Positions 44,936 through 55,800 of a stretch of 64,000 nucleotides of DNA are shown here, piece after piece (position 1 is the stretch's first letter; each line of letters begins with the position of its first letter). Below the pieces are notes generated by a model. The model was given only the letters and a program-made list of their open reading frames with translations, was not told where the DNA came from and ran no database searches. The DNA lies in the NCBI GenBank assembly GCA_044347755.1, contig JBIKUE010000001.1, positions 69,103 through 133,102 of the forward strand, written 5' to 3'. This stretch comes from M3007 sp044347755 (lineage in GTDB: Bacteria; Bacteroidota; Bacteroidia; Chitinophagales; Saprospiraceae). The translations under genes and the position numbers were made by a program.

Positions 44936-47900
44936 TTACCGAATTACGGTCACATCTCCTTTAAACAACACCTTTTCACCATCGATAAATTGTATCACCG
45001 CAGCGTAAACATAAACACCTGGATTCACTTTCTGACCTTTAAAGGTTCCATCCCACCCATAAGCAGGGTCGTTTGGCTGGAACCTCCTGTGTTCCATCAC
45101 AGCTTCTCCCCAACGATCGTAAATGAGAAAGGATTCTACGAATTCCACATCCCGATCGGCATAGATGTGAAGGATTGGGTCAATATCACCATCAGGTTTG
45201 AAAACATTTGGAATATACACCTGATATGGTCGGTTCACTTGCACTAAAATACGGTCCTGGCCCACACATCCATTGCTGTCCGTTACGGTTACGCCCAGTT
45301 GAACAGATCTCCAGGGTAAAAAATGCTGGAAAGGTTGGCCAACAGCAGTCTCATCCATTAGCGGCGCCCATACAATCTCCAAATCGCCAGGAGGTACACT
45401 GGTTTGCAGGAAAATATGGGCTGAATCGGCTAATTGAAGCAGCAGATCAGCTCCTAAGGAAGCTATAATTGCCGGAGGTTCTGTAATGGTAAGCGTATCT
45501 GTTGTGCTTTCGCAGCCATTGGCATCTTGTAGTGTAATCGTATAATCACCGGCAGCCAATTCGCTGAATACGGGGCTGCTACTGAAATTAAGACCGTCCA
45601 GCGAATATAAAACCGGTGGATTCGAGGTTTGTACTCCTGTTACAGCAACAGAACCATTCTCCTCTCCATTACAACGAATATTTCTGGATACCGCACCTGT
45701 TACCACTGGCACCTCGTTGTCTTCTGTAACGGATACGATGTCTGAGTCAGTACATCCTTCCGGGCTGGTAACCTGAAGGGTATAATCGCCACCTTCCTTT
45801 ACCTGGAACAGACGGTTTGTACTAAGCGTATCGCCATTTAGTATCCAGAGGTAGGCGCCTGTGCTGGTGCCGGACCCACCAATAGTAACGGCCGGCAGAT
45901 TACAGTTCAGGGTTTGATCTGCACCGGCATCTGCATTTGGTTGCGGATGAATGGTGATGCTAACAGAAACCTCATCGTTTGTACATGGGGCAGCACCCGT
46001 AACCACATAACGGAAGGTGTAAACACCGGCATTTTGATTTCCGGTTTGGAAGGTGCCATTCAAAGCATTAAAAGCTCCAGCCTGTGATGGCGAGGCTGAA
46101 GTTTCCTGCCAGGCGCCTCCGGTATCAGCGCCAAGGAGCAGACTGGAAAGGTTGACAAGATTGCCAGTGCCTTTGCAAAAGGCAAGCGCCGGTCCCGGAG
46201 AACCAGCTTCTACCGGCTGATTTACGGTAATAGTTGCCATGTCCGTCAGGGCAGACAGGCAATTGGGTAATGTACCGTCTGTTACCTGCACTAAGGTGTA
46301 AGTACTTGTAGAAGAAGGGCTAACTTCTACTGTGACGATTTGTGGACCGGTTAATACGAGGCTGTTGGCAGTGTTATTTTCCTGATAAGTAACGGTTAGT
46401 GGATATGTGCCTGTTCCCTGAAATGAAAGCGTGCTGCTTTCTCCCTGACAAATAGTGGCATCGCCAGTTAGTGTGGCGTTTGGTAGTGGTTTCCATTGAA
46501 CCGGAGCACCAGGAGTAACGGATAAACACAGGTCGTTCAGGTCCACATTGCCTCCGTTGTTATTGCCGGCGATGGCTGAGATATAATAGGTAACGCCCGT
46601 TTGCAGACCAGGGGTAAAATTGAATGTCGGCAGGCTGTTCGTTGCATAAACTGTTCCCACTGCTGCTCCTGAGCCATTGTGCAGGATAAACTGTACCAAA
46701 TCATTGGCATCCAATGTGGCATCATTATTCCAGTTTGCAGTAGCAGGACTACCTGCGCAGAAAATGGCAGGGTTTGTGGTCATGGTGCCTGCACTTGTGG
46801 CGCAATCACAGTTTTCCACTCCTGAAACCAACGGACTTTCACAGCCGTTTGCATCAGATAGTACGAATGAGTAGGTAGCGTTGTTGGGTAAGGGTAAAGA
46901 ACTGAAATTGTTCCCGTTAAAGTTTCCGGTCAGGCCACTAACAGCATAAGGCGCCAAACCATTGTTTGCCGTAAAATTGACCACATATTCCGTGTTGGTG
47001 CCATCACAAAGTTCATTGATCTGGTTAACCTGTGGCAGAGCGTTGAATTGAATACTTACCTGGTCGGCGGAAGTACAGTTTCCATTGGCAAGCATCCACT
47101 CAAATACATAGATTCCGGTTACAGATACATTAACTGGACTGTTTGGGTCGGTATTTTGTTGAAAGGTTGAGGTTCCAGGTCCTGAAACTTGTGACCATAA
47201 GCCGTCAAAAGTACTGTTTCCGGCTTGTAAGTCAATTGTTTGTCCGCAAATAGCTGCGTTGGCACCTGCATTGGGGTTTGGATTTTCCAGCCACACTACC
47301 GGCTGGCCTGGCGCTACTGAGAAACAAGGATCATTAGGATCAGGAAACCCGCTTGCCGGGTTTCCTGCTACCAGTGAAATATAGTAGGTAGTGCCAAATT
47401 GCATCTGGCCAGCCAGAAAAGAGAACTGACCAGTGGTATTTTGGGCAAAAACCTGTCCTAAGGTGGGGCCGGTACCATTGTGTAATACAAATGCCGTAAT
47501 ATCATTGCCATCTAATGTTGCATTGCCATTGGCTATGGCGGTGACCGTTTGACCTTGACAAGCGGTTAGGGCTTGAACTGCCATGGTACCTGCATCTGTG
47601 GCGCAGTTACAACTAAATGCTCCGTTTATCTGAGGTATGGAACAGCCATTGGCGTCCACCACAGTAAAGGAATAAGAATCGCCATTTGCGAAACTAACCG
47701 ATGTGAAACTAGCGCCTGCAATACTCTGGCCATTCACTTCATATGGCGCCGTGCCTCCAGATATTTCTAAAGTAACGGTAAAGTTTTGATTGCTGGCATC
47801 GCAGACTCGTGTGAGGTCATCAAGAACCGGAGATTCATGGAATTGTAACACTACCTGATCTGTGCCAATACATCCATTTTGAGCAAGCGTCCAGGTAAGG

Positions 47901-50900
47901 GTATAATCGCCAAATACACTGGAAGTGGCAGAAGTAACTGGTAATTGATTGTTACCAAGTGAAAGAGACCCGCCAGGGGGCGTTGTGCTTACAGACCATT
48001 GGCCGGTGCTTCCTGCCGGCAGATTTGCCAATAAACCCAATAAGGTGCCACATGTGGATTGATCTAATCCGGCCTCAGCAATTGGGTTTTCATAAAAAAC
48101 CACCGGCTGCCCCGAAGACACTGCTAAACAGGGGTCCTGAAGGTTCAAATTGCCAGCTACTACATTACCTACTACAAACGACACATAATAGGTAGTTCCA
48201 TAGGTCATTCCGGGTAAAAAACTAAATGAACCACTTGTGTTTTGATCAAACACCTGTCCCAAACTTGGGCCAGACAGTGTATGCAACACATAGGCAGCAG
48301 TATCATTGCCGTCTAATATTTCCCCACCTAAATGTATGGCATTAATACTTCCGCCTTCGCAAGTAGTTAGCGTAGTGTTTTCCATTTGCCCTGCTACAGA
48401 AGAACACAGACAAGCGAATGTTCCGGTCAAAGGGAGTGATGTACATCCAGCGCTGTCTGTAACGAGGTAAGTATAGGTATCATTGTTTGGAATAAAAGCT
48501 GACTGATAACTCGCGCCGGAACCAGAGCCTGCAGGCGTTCCGGTAACAGTGTATCCGGGTGTACCACCCAAAATATTGAAAGAGACACTGAAGTTTTCGT
48601 TAGCTGCATCACAGGTATGCTGAATGTCCAGTGTTTGAGGGGTGGCGTTAAAATCCAGTACCAGGGTATCGCTATCTGTACATCCATTGTTATTCAGGTT
48701 CCAGCTAAGGGTAAAAATACCATAGCCGGAGGCCGTTACGCCAGTGTTTGGATTTTGGTTACCTGATATTTGCAAGGTGTCAGGAAGCGGAGCATTCAGT
48801 ACATTCCATTGGCCAAGTCCAACGCCAGGACTGGCAGATAGCAATAGGGTGAGGCCGCAGGTGTCTTGATCCAGACCTGCATTCGCAACCGGAATTTCCA
48901 GAAATACAACAGGTTGACCCTGTGAAACGGATAAACACGGATCGGAGGGATCAGGAAAGCCTCCGAGATTATTTCCGGCAACCAATGAGATATAATAAGT
49001 CTGACCGTACACCATTCCAGGTTGGAACCCGAATGTGCCGGTTTGATTTTGAGCCACAACAGGAGGTGTAAGTGTTGTGCCTGATCCACTATGCAATACA
49101 TAAGCGGTAACATCGTTTCCATCCAGCGTTTGCCCCCCCAGATGTGTAGCCGTAACGGTTTGGTTTTCACAGGCTTGTAAAGGTGTCAATTCCATTTGGC
49201 CGGCGCCGGTAGCACAGGAGCAGTTGAAAGAGCCCATTAGCGTATCAGAAATGCATCCAAGACTATCGGTAATTTGGAAATTGAACAGGTTGCCGCTGGG
49301 AATAGGTAGTGAGTTAAATACACCGTTGGTAACCAAACCTCCAGGGATGGTGTATGGTGGTGCCCCGCCGTTTACAGAAAAGGTAATGGTATAATTGGTG
49401 TTGGTGCTATCACAAACGTGTGTGAGTTGCCCGAAGGCGGGTTGAGAAACACCTACTTGAATACAACGGTAAGAAGACGTTCCACAAGCATTTACAGAGG
49501 CTGCGCATATTTGTCCGGCTATGTTGCTGTTCCAGGCCACCAAAATGGTGCTTCCGTTACTATTGCCAATAATGGTAACTCCCTGAGGTACCGTCCATGT
49601 ATAGGAATTGGCTCCGGTTACAAGCGCCGCTGAAAACTGTACGGTGTCTCCCAGGCAAACGGTTGAAGGGCCGTTAACAGATGCCGGAGCCAGGGGGGGG
49701 GCTCCATTGTCGATGATGGAAATTGAGGTCGAATCACAGCAAAAGGCCCCGCCACCAGTCCGGCAAACCCTAAGGGTATAGGTCCCAGCTTCATCCACCA
49801 ATACATTAATATTGGAGTTTGATCCCACAATATGCCCTCCATTGGATGCTGTCCATAAATAAGTGACTGTTCCACCGGTACTTGATCCTGCACCAGTAAT
49901 GGTAATAGACGGAGTGTTGCAATCCAATTGCCCGTTTGGGCTTGCTATGGCCAATACTGGCAAGACTTGCAGGTTAAGGATAACCAAACTGTCACATCCA
50001 TATTCTGTTTGTAAATTTTCCTGATATACACCAGGGAAGCAACGATCTTCGAATCCAGGAGTGGTAGCGCAGTCTCCATTACAAATTACTTCGTTCAGGT
50101 TGGTAAGTGCTGGCTGGTGAACTGTTAAGAATAGTGTAGCTGTATATTGACAACCTTGAGCTGTTGTAATCGTTCTTACATAAGTTCCTGATTGACAGTA
50201 GCTTGCATTAAAAAAAGAGTAGCATTCCGGAGCACATATTTCCACGTACTCTTCCACATCTGGTGGCGCAGTGTTGATGGTTACCTGAACACAATTCCCA
50301 CTCACATCACCACAAAATGGTGGGCTACCACCTTCAAGTTGGTTGGAAAGTTGTGTTGTGGTTAGTGATCCGTTCGGCGCAGGAATATCACCTTCCTGCG
50401 CAGTAAAGTAGGATAGTCCACAAACGTTATAGGTTCCAGGGTCATATCCGGTCAGGTCCGGGCCTGGTTCATATGCAAGAATAACTCCTCCGGCTCCGCT
50501 AACAATGTAGGTATAAGAGTATTCCCCGGCTGGTGGCGCTACCAGTGGGGGAGTATAAGTAGGCGGTAGATTCAAATTCAGGTTACTGCTGCCCTGGCAG
50601 GCCGTAACATTTGGTTGTTCGAGATTGCCAGCCTGAGCTGCGCAGGAAAAACAAGAAATACCTGAAGGGTCGCAAAAAATGATCTCGTAATCGTAAAAGT
50701 TACCAACGTCGTTGCCCTGACCATCCACAACTGTTAGTGTCCAGGTTCCGTCTACAGGGCCTGAGTTGAAGTTCTCGAGGCATCCGGCATTGGGATAATA
50801 ACTTCCGGAATAGAAATTACCTATCCCCCAGTTTTGGTTATTATCCCACTGGTCAGCAAATCCGGGATCCGGGTTCGCCTGGTCATTACACGGAACAAAT

Positions 50901-51241
50901 GATATGTCCCATTCTGTACCATCGGTTGCGCCAAAAAAGCCTATCGGCCCAATAAGGGTTACCGATTGGCCAGCTGGTGAGGTTAAGGTGATGGAAAGGT
51001 CACCGATATATTCATGATCCAAGTGCATGGTTACTCCACACACACCCTGGCCATTTTGGCCCAAAGTGGGATTGTCGGCGCCCATAACATTGATCAGAAA
51101 ATCCCCCTGAAAGTTATCCGGCATAAACTGAGGGCAGTTGGTGCATCCGCAGCCCTGAGCGATTAATGTGCTTGTTTGACTCCCCATTAAAATCAGTCCT
51201 GCCAGCGTAATTAATTCAATAATGGTTTTCCCTTTGCGCAT
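44936..51241 (-). CDS. Giant T9SS type B surface protein with repeated modules
   Basis: About 2101 residues from the ATG at 51241, which starts the signal peptide (RKGKTIIELITLAGLILMG, cut near AQGC). ATGs at 51256 and 51394 are also in frame. Residues 30-200 form a P/proprotein-convertase-like domain (LDHEYIGDLSITLTSPAG, GTWTLTVVDGQGNDVGN). Then come Ig/PKD-like domains, a block of repeated modules (46480-49440) and further PKD-type repeats. The C-terminal domain (YIPNVFKPDGD, IYDRWGEAVME, GWDGTFKGQKVNPGVYVY) is a type B T9SS sorting signal. The protein is probably an adhesin on the cell surface. A C9 run in its coding strand (49693-49701) is a potential slippage site. An extra-large protein of this kind is usual in Saprospiria. 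Confidence 0.9.
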   Translation of the reverse strand: MRKGKTIIELITLAGLILMGSQTSTLIAQGCGCTNCPQFMPDNFQGDFLINVMGADNPTLGQNGQGVCGVTMHLDHEYIGDLSITLTSPAGQSVTLIGPIGFFGATDGTEWDISFVPCNDQANPDPGFADQWDNNQNWGIGNFYSGSYYPNAGCLENFNSGPVDGTWTLTVVDGQGNDVGNFYDYEIIFCDPSGISCFSCAAQAGNLEQPNVTACQGSSNLNLNLPPTYTPPLVAPPAGEYSYTYIVSGAGGVILAYEPGPDLTGYDPGTYNVCGLSYFTAQEGDIPAPNGSLTTTQLSNQLEGGSPPFCGDVSGNCVQVTINTAPPDVEEYVEICAPECYSFFNASYCQSGTYVRTITTAQGCQYTATLFLTVHQPALTNLNEVICNGDCATTPGFEDRCFPGVYQENLQTEYGCDSLVILNLQVLPVLAIASPNGQLDCNTPSITITGAGSSTGGTVTYLWTASNGGHIVGSNSNINVLVDEAGTYTLRVCRTGGGAFCCDSTSISIIDNGAPPLAPASVNGPSTVCLGDTVQFSAALVTGANSYTWTVPQGVTIIGNSNGSTILVAWNSNIAGQICAASVNACGTSSYRCIQVGVSQPAFGQLTHVCDSTNTNYTITFSVNGGAPPYTIPGGLVTNGVFNSLPIPSGNLFNFQITDSLGCISDTLMGSFNCSCATGAGQMELTPLQACENQTVTATHLGGQTLDGNDVTAYVLHSGSGTTLTPPVVAQNQTGTFGFQPGMVYGQTYYISLVAGNNLGGFPDPSDPCLSVSQGQPVVFLEIPVANAGLDQDTCGLTLLLSASPGVGLGQWNVLNAPLPDTLQISGNQNPNTGVTASGYGIFTLSWNLNNNGCTDSDTLVLDFNATPQTLDIQHTCDAANENFSVSFNILGGTPGYTVTGTPAGSGSGASYQSAFIPNNDTYTYLVTDSAGCTSLPLTGTFACLCSSVAGQMENTTLTTCEGGSINAIHLGGEILDGNDTAAYVLHTLSGPSLGQVFDQNTSGSFSFLPGMTYGTTYYVSFVVGNVVAGNLNLQDPCLAVSSGQPVVFYENPIAEAGLDQSTCGTLLGLLANLPAGSTGQWSVSTTPPGGSLSLGNNQLPVTSATSSVFGDYTLTWTLAQNGCIGTDQVVLQFHESPVLDDLTRVCDASNQNFTVTLEISGGTAPYEVNGQSIAGASFTSVSFANGDSYSFTVVDANGCSIPQINGAFSCNCATDAGTMAVQALTACQGQTVTAIANGNATLDGNDITAFVLHNGTGPTLGQVFAQNTTGQFSFLAGQMQFGTTYYISLVAGNPASGFPDPNDPCFSVAPGQPVVWLENPNPNAGANAAICGQTIDLQAGNSTFDGLWSQVSGPGTSTFQQNTDPNSPVNVSVTGIYVFEWMLANGNCTSADQVSIQFNALPQVNQINELCDGTNTEYVVNFTANNGLAPYAVSGLTGNFNGNNFSSLPLPNNATYSFVLSDANGCESPLVSGVENCDCATSAGTMTTNPAIFCAGSPATANWNNDATLDANDLVQFILHNGSGAAVGTVYATNSLPTFNFTPGLQTGVTYYISAIAGNNNGGNVDLNDLCLSVTPGAPVQWKPLPNATLTGDATICQGESSTLSFQGTGTYPLTVTYQENNTANSLVLTGPQIVTVEVSPSSTSTYTLVQVTDGTLPNCLSALTDMATITVNQPVEAGSPGPALAFCKGTGNLVNLSSLLLGADTGGAWQETSASPSQAGAFNALNGTFQTGNQNAGVYTFRYVVTGAAPCTNDEVSVSITIHPQPNADAGADQTLNCNLPAVTIGGSGTSTGAYLWILNGDTLSTNRLFQVKEGGDYTLQVTSPEGCTDSDIVSVTEDNEVPVVTGAVSRNIRCNGEENGSVAVTGVQTSNPPVLYSLDGLNFSSSPVFSELAAGDYTITLQDANGCESTTDTLTITEPPAIIASLGADLLLQLADSAHIFLQTSVPPGDLEIVWAPLMDETAVGQPFQHFLPWRSVQLGVTVTDSNGCVGQDRILVQVNRPYQVYIPNVFKPDGDIDPILHIYADRDVEFVESFLIYDRWGEAVMEHRRFQPNDPAYGWDGTFKGQKVNPGVYVYAAVIQFIDGEKVLFKGDVTVIR
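46480..49440 (-). repeat. Tandem protein modules inside the giant T9SS protein (unit about 0.8 kb)
   Basis: Four copies of a pair of modules: one starting like HVCDSTNTNYTITF (also HTCDAANENF, RVCDASNQNF, ELCDGTNTEY), the other starting CATGAGQM / CSSVAGQM / CATDAGTM / CATSAGTM and containing LDGNDVTAYVLHSGSG and YYISLVAGN. Starts of the second module lie near 49225, 48415, 47610 and 46815, so the period is about 800 nt. Three PKD-like spacers (AGLDQDTCG-type) separate the copies. The copies have diverged; they are not recent duplications. Confidence 0.8.
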
Positions 51242-51508
51242 GTAATGATGTGTCATCCAAATAAAATTTGCAGATTGAATGATTTTTCGAATAATATTTT
51301 TTGGGCGAGGCAATAAACTCTCCGAAGCCAATATTGTTTTGGTTGGATCTATTGTATCGCCTGACACAAGATATTCAGGTTGTTGAATTCGCAAATCAAA
51401 AGGTACGTTTAATCTTTAAGAGGCTGATCTAAACGTATACGCTGCCTTCTAATAATAGGAGAACATGGGTTTAAACCCAACGTCAGGGTGCAAAAAAGAT
51501 TAGCTGGC

Positions 51509-52870
51509 TCACCTCAATTGTTCACCTTTTTTGGCAAGCCCTTGATCATAAGGCGATTTTAAAAAAGGATTCAATACCAATGCAAGGAGCAGGAGCGTTA
51601 GTGGGTATGCGAGCCCTACAAATGGCATTAATGTAGCATGGATTAACAAATGGGTTTTCAGAAATTCAGTAAGCAGGGGGGTGACGCCGCCAAGTACACC
51701 ATTTCCAACATTATGGGTAAATCCCATACTCGTGTATCGTGTTCTGCCGGAAAAAAATTCCATGACATAGATGCCCATTGGACCGTATACTAAAGCGCTT
51801 GCAATGGTGTTGATCCAGGTTAGGCCTATGAATAAAAGTAAAACGGATCCATCGATTCCATGCGGAGTGCTCAAATGGCTAGGGTTGCCGTAATGATGGA
51901 AAAGCCAAAATGAAACAGGAATGGATATAGCACCCAGGCAAAGGCCAGAATAGATTACTTTTCTTCTGCCATATTGGTCACTCCACTTACCTGCCCATTG
52001 AAAAAAAGGCGCTCCCAGTAGTAAGGCAGTGGCTAAAATGATCAGACTGATATGTTCTTCAAGCTTGACTGTACGTTGCAGAAAATACAGCGTTACGAAT
52101 TGAGCCGTTTGCATCAGGGTACTTTGCGCGGCGTTTCCTCCAAATATGATACTCAGTATGGTACGCCAATTTCGGAGTGAACCTAACGATTCTTTAACAG
52201 GAGCCTTTGATAAGCCACCGCTGGATTTAAGTTGGGTAAACTCAGGGGTTTCTTCCATTTTTCTCCGGATCAAATAGGAAAACACCACCAATACAGCACT
52301 GGTTAAAAAAGGAATTCGCCAACCCCATGCCTGGAAATCGGCCGGTGGCATCAGTGATTGAATCCCTATGACCACGGAAAGGCAAAGCAACAGCCCGATG
52401 GGAACCGTGGCTTGAATGAATCCGGTATAATACCCCTTCTTATCCTCAGGAGCATTTTCTGCAACATAAATTATGGCTCCGGAATATTCTCCACTCAACG
52501 CAAATCCCTGTATAAGTCTGAGTGCCAACAGAAAAAATGGAGCCCACCAGCCTATTTGTTCAAAGGTTGGCAGTAATCCTATCAAAAAAGTGGCGCCACC
52601 CATCAATAACAATGACAACAGGAAGGAACGTTTCCGTCCCTTCCTGTCGCCTAAACTGCCAAAAAATAATGATCCAAGTGGACGTACAAAAAAGGAAGAG
52701 CCTACAATGGCCAGTGTTTCCAGAAAGTATACGCTTTCCCCTCCTGGAAACAACTGATTGCTCAATACCTTGGCCAAAATAATGGCCAGATAGAGATCAT
52801 ACCATTCCAGCAAAGTGCCTACGGCTGAGGCCGCAAGAGCCAGACGCATTTTCCCGGTATCCTGGCTCAT
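51509..52870 (-). CDS. MFS transporter, metabolite:H+ symporter (MHS) type
   Basis: 453 residues, about 12 helices. The start LAASAVGTLLEWYDLYLAII and the loop FFGSLGDRKGRKRSFLLSL match the MHS branch of the major facilitator superfamily (ProP, ShiA and alpha-ketoglutarate permease relatives), as do RLIQGFALSGEYSGAIIYVAE and the later AGKWSDQYGRRK. Substrates of this branch are small carboxylates or osmolytes. It lies 5 nt downstream of the ABC permease/peptidase gene, so co-transcription is likely. Confidence 0.88.
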   Translation of the reverse strand: MSQDTGKMRLALAASAVGTLLEWYDLYLAIILAKVLSNQLFPGGESVYFLETLAIVGSSFFVRPLGSLFFGSLGDRKGRKRSFLLSLLLMGGATFLIGLLPTFEQIGWWAPFFLLALRLIQGFALSGEYSGAIIYVAENAPEDKKGYYTGFIQATVPIGLLLCLSVVIGIQSLMPPADFQAWGWRIPFLTSAVLVVFSYLIRRKMEETPEFTQLKSSGGLSKAPVKESLGSLRNWRTILSIIFGGNAAQSTLMQTAQFVTLYFLQRTVKLEEHISLIILATALLLGAPFFQWAGKWSDQYGRRKVIYSGLCLGAISIPVSFWLFHHYGNPSHLSTPHGIDGSVLLLFIGLTWINTIASALVYGPMGIYVMEFFSGRTRYTSMGFTHNVGNGVLGGVTPLLTEFLKTHLLIHATLMPFVGLAYPLTLLLLALVLNPFLKSPYDQGLAKKGEQLR

Positions 52871-52875
52871 GATCT

Positions 52876-55800
52876 CTACAGTTCCACTTCTTTTCGGTTA
52901 TCCTCCGGCACCCTGTCAATGAGCTTGTTGTAAGGGTCAATGCCTGCTTTTTCAGGCTTCCCTTTCACTTTGATCGTGATAGTGTGATCTCCGGCGGTCA
53001 GTTTGTGCTTTTTCAGATACAGTGGAACGGTCAGTTTTTTGCCATTTGCCTCCACTTTATCTGGTGCAAATACACCAATATCAATATAGTCATTCATGTT
53101 ATTAGCATCAGTTTCAGCACCCTTTTCATCTGCATAGCGTTTGTTGGCTTTAACGGTTAGGGTGACTTCATACTCCTCGTTACCAATGGATTTTGCCTTC
53201 GCAGTGACCACCCGGTTCTCATACAAGGCCAATTTGTGCCAGCTGTCTTCCATGTAGTATTGCAGGGAATCAGGCACAACCTTTTGAATAAAGTCATAGA
53301 GGTCGTAGCTGCCGGCAAAAGGAGGATTTTCCTTCATGCCAAAACTGTCGCGGAACGCTTTTATAGAGCTATTCAAACGTTCTTCACCGATATAATCCTG
53401 CAGGCCATATAGAATGATACTGCCTTTTTGATACCACTGATAAGAACGATTGCAATTGATAAATACATTTTCCTTCTTGCTTTCACCCGCCCGCCCGCGC
53501 AGGTAACCATCCAGATCGTATTTAAGGAACTGCTGGACATTGTCTGGTCCATATTTCTGCTTGGCGATCATCAATGCGCTGTATTCAGCTAATGATTCGG
53601 AAACCAGATTGGAACCACGGGTAAAGTTTGGCACAACCTGGTGCCCCCACCATTGGTGAGCTAACTCGTGTGCAGTCACATAATATCCATAGTCGTAGTC
53701 ATTCGGGTCGCTAAAATCTGCATACCATCCGAAATCTTCCGAATAAGGAATCGTGTTGGGAAACGATTGTGCAAAGGCCGCATACCTCGGGAATTCCAGG
53801 ATTCGAACCTGTCTAAATTGGTAGGGACCAAAATTTTGATGGAAATAGCCAAGCCCGTCTTTGAGTGCCGCAACAAACCTATCGAGGTTATAATGATGCT
53901 CATGATGATAAAATATCTCAATATTCACATCTTCCCCGTTCGGTGAAGTCCATTTGTCGCGAAGTACTGAATACCGGCCGGAAACAACATTGAAGAAGTA
54001 GTCAATTTTGCTGTCCTGCTTGTAGTGGAAATAACGTCGCCCGTTTTCTGTCCACTCCCGTTGCAGATATCCAGGAGCTACAGCAATCTGGTCCGGAATG
54101 GTGCTTACGATGCATTCAAAGTTGATTAAGTCTGCATCATCATTAAAGAGCATGGTTTTTTCACCATATGGATCGCGGTGGGGGGGCAAATCATCAGGTT
54201 TTTCTACTAAACCATATTTTTTGCGGTCCTCATCGCTTTCAAGTTCCCCATTGGGATCGTATCCAATACTGGGTATACCTGCACTGGTAAAGGTTCCGTT
54301 GTACAGGACCTCTCTGCGGTATCCGTTATTGACAAAACCGGGATTGGTCAGACTTGTTTTTATTTCCAGGGTTGCAGAGTCGCCAGGCATGAGCGGTTTG
54401 GGCAAGGCAAAAATTCGGTACCCCGCCGTGTCCTGCGCGCTGAACCAGCTCAGTACCGGATTAGGCAGCAGATCAAATTTTGATACACTAACCGGTTGTT
54501 GATCAATACTCAGGCTGAATTTCTGGCCGTCATTAGCCAGGATATGGAGCGAATCAATGCGTTGATCCGTTTTGTTCTTCACTTTGATTATTGCACGCAT
54601 TTCAAGTCGCCTTTCCTCCGGATGGACATCTGCATATAAAAACAGACTGGTTACTTTGGGCTGGGCAATGCGTTCGTATTTTTTATACCGTTTTTCATAG
54701 TCTGCCTGCAGTTTTTTGCCCTCATCCGGTCCTCTATATTTATTTACCACGCTGACATTGTGGTAAATAAATCCACCGGAACCCAGCCATACAAGGGTAA
54801 GCGCCAACATACCCAACGAAAATTTGGTATTCCACCGCTGTTTAAGCGCCTGCCATCGCGTTTTGAAACGCTGCTCTGATCCTCTGGACCATAACAAGTA
54901 TGCTATTAGCAATAAAATAAACCCAAATGCTGTCCAGTATAAATTGAACCAAAACAAAGGCTCTGCAAAATGGCCAAAGTCATTCATATCTGAAATCAAA
55001 TATCCAGGCTTATAGCTGTAAAGTGCCAGGTTATAATTGAAATTCATGAAACTTTGCAATATGAACATGGCGATCCACACACCCAATCCCACGAAGTGAC
55101 CAATGAATTTATTATTGATCAGTGCATGTACAAAAAAGGCCAGAAGCGCCATTTGCAGATAATCCCAGAATGTGATCAGGTACAGGTCAATGAGATAATA
55201 ATGCAGTTTAATATGGAAGAATCCCCGTAATACCTGTACCGTCATTCCAACCATCATGGGAACAGTAGCCAGCATCAAACATATCCCAACTATGGCCAGG
55301 AATTTTGAACCTAACTGGACCCAGTTAGGGACTGGCAGGGTATCTCCGATGTTTGCAAATCGGGTTGCTTTGTCGCGATGGACTGTTTCACCCGTATAGA
55401 ACATGATCAAAATGAATACGAACAAGCCGTAATTGTAGGTTTTGAACAACAGCATGTTCATGGTGACCGGAAGATCAGGGACACCATATTGCAGATTGCC
55501 GATCCAATCATCTAGAAACAGGAATATGACTGCGCCTAGCATTATCGCGATGAAGTAGGCATCCCGGATAATGTTGCTGAATTCCAGTTTCCCGAGGTTA
55601 AATAAGTTACTCCAGAGCGTTTTTTGGGTAAACTGTCGCAGGGAAAGGGGGAGCGCTATACGTTTTGGTACAGATGCTTTTTCATCCTTACGATCTTTTT
55701 TCCCACTGGGCCTGTCCGTAGCAAATTTTTGAAGACTGAAACGGGTGTAAACAACAATCAGCAGCAATAATCCGATACCCATCCAGATTAGTCTGTTCCA

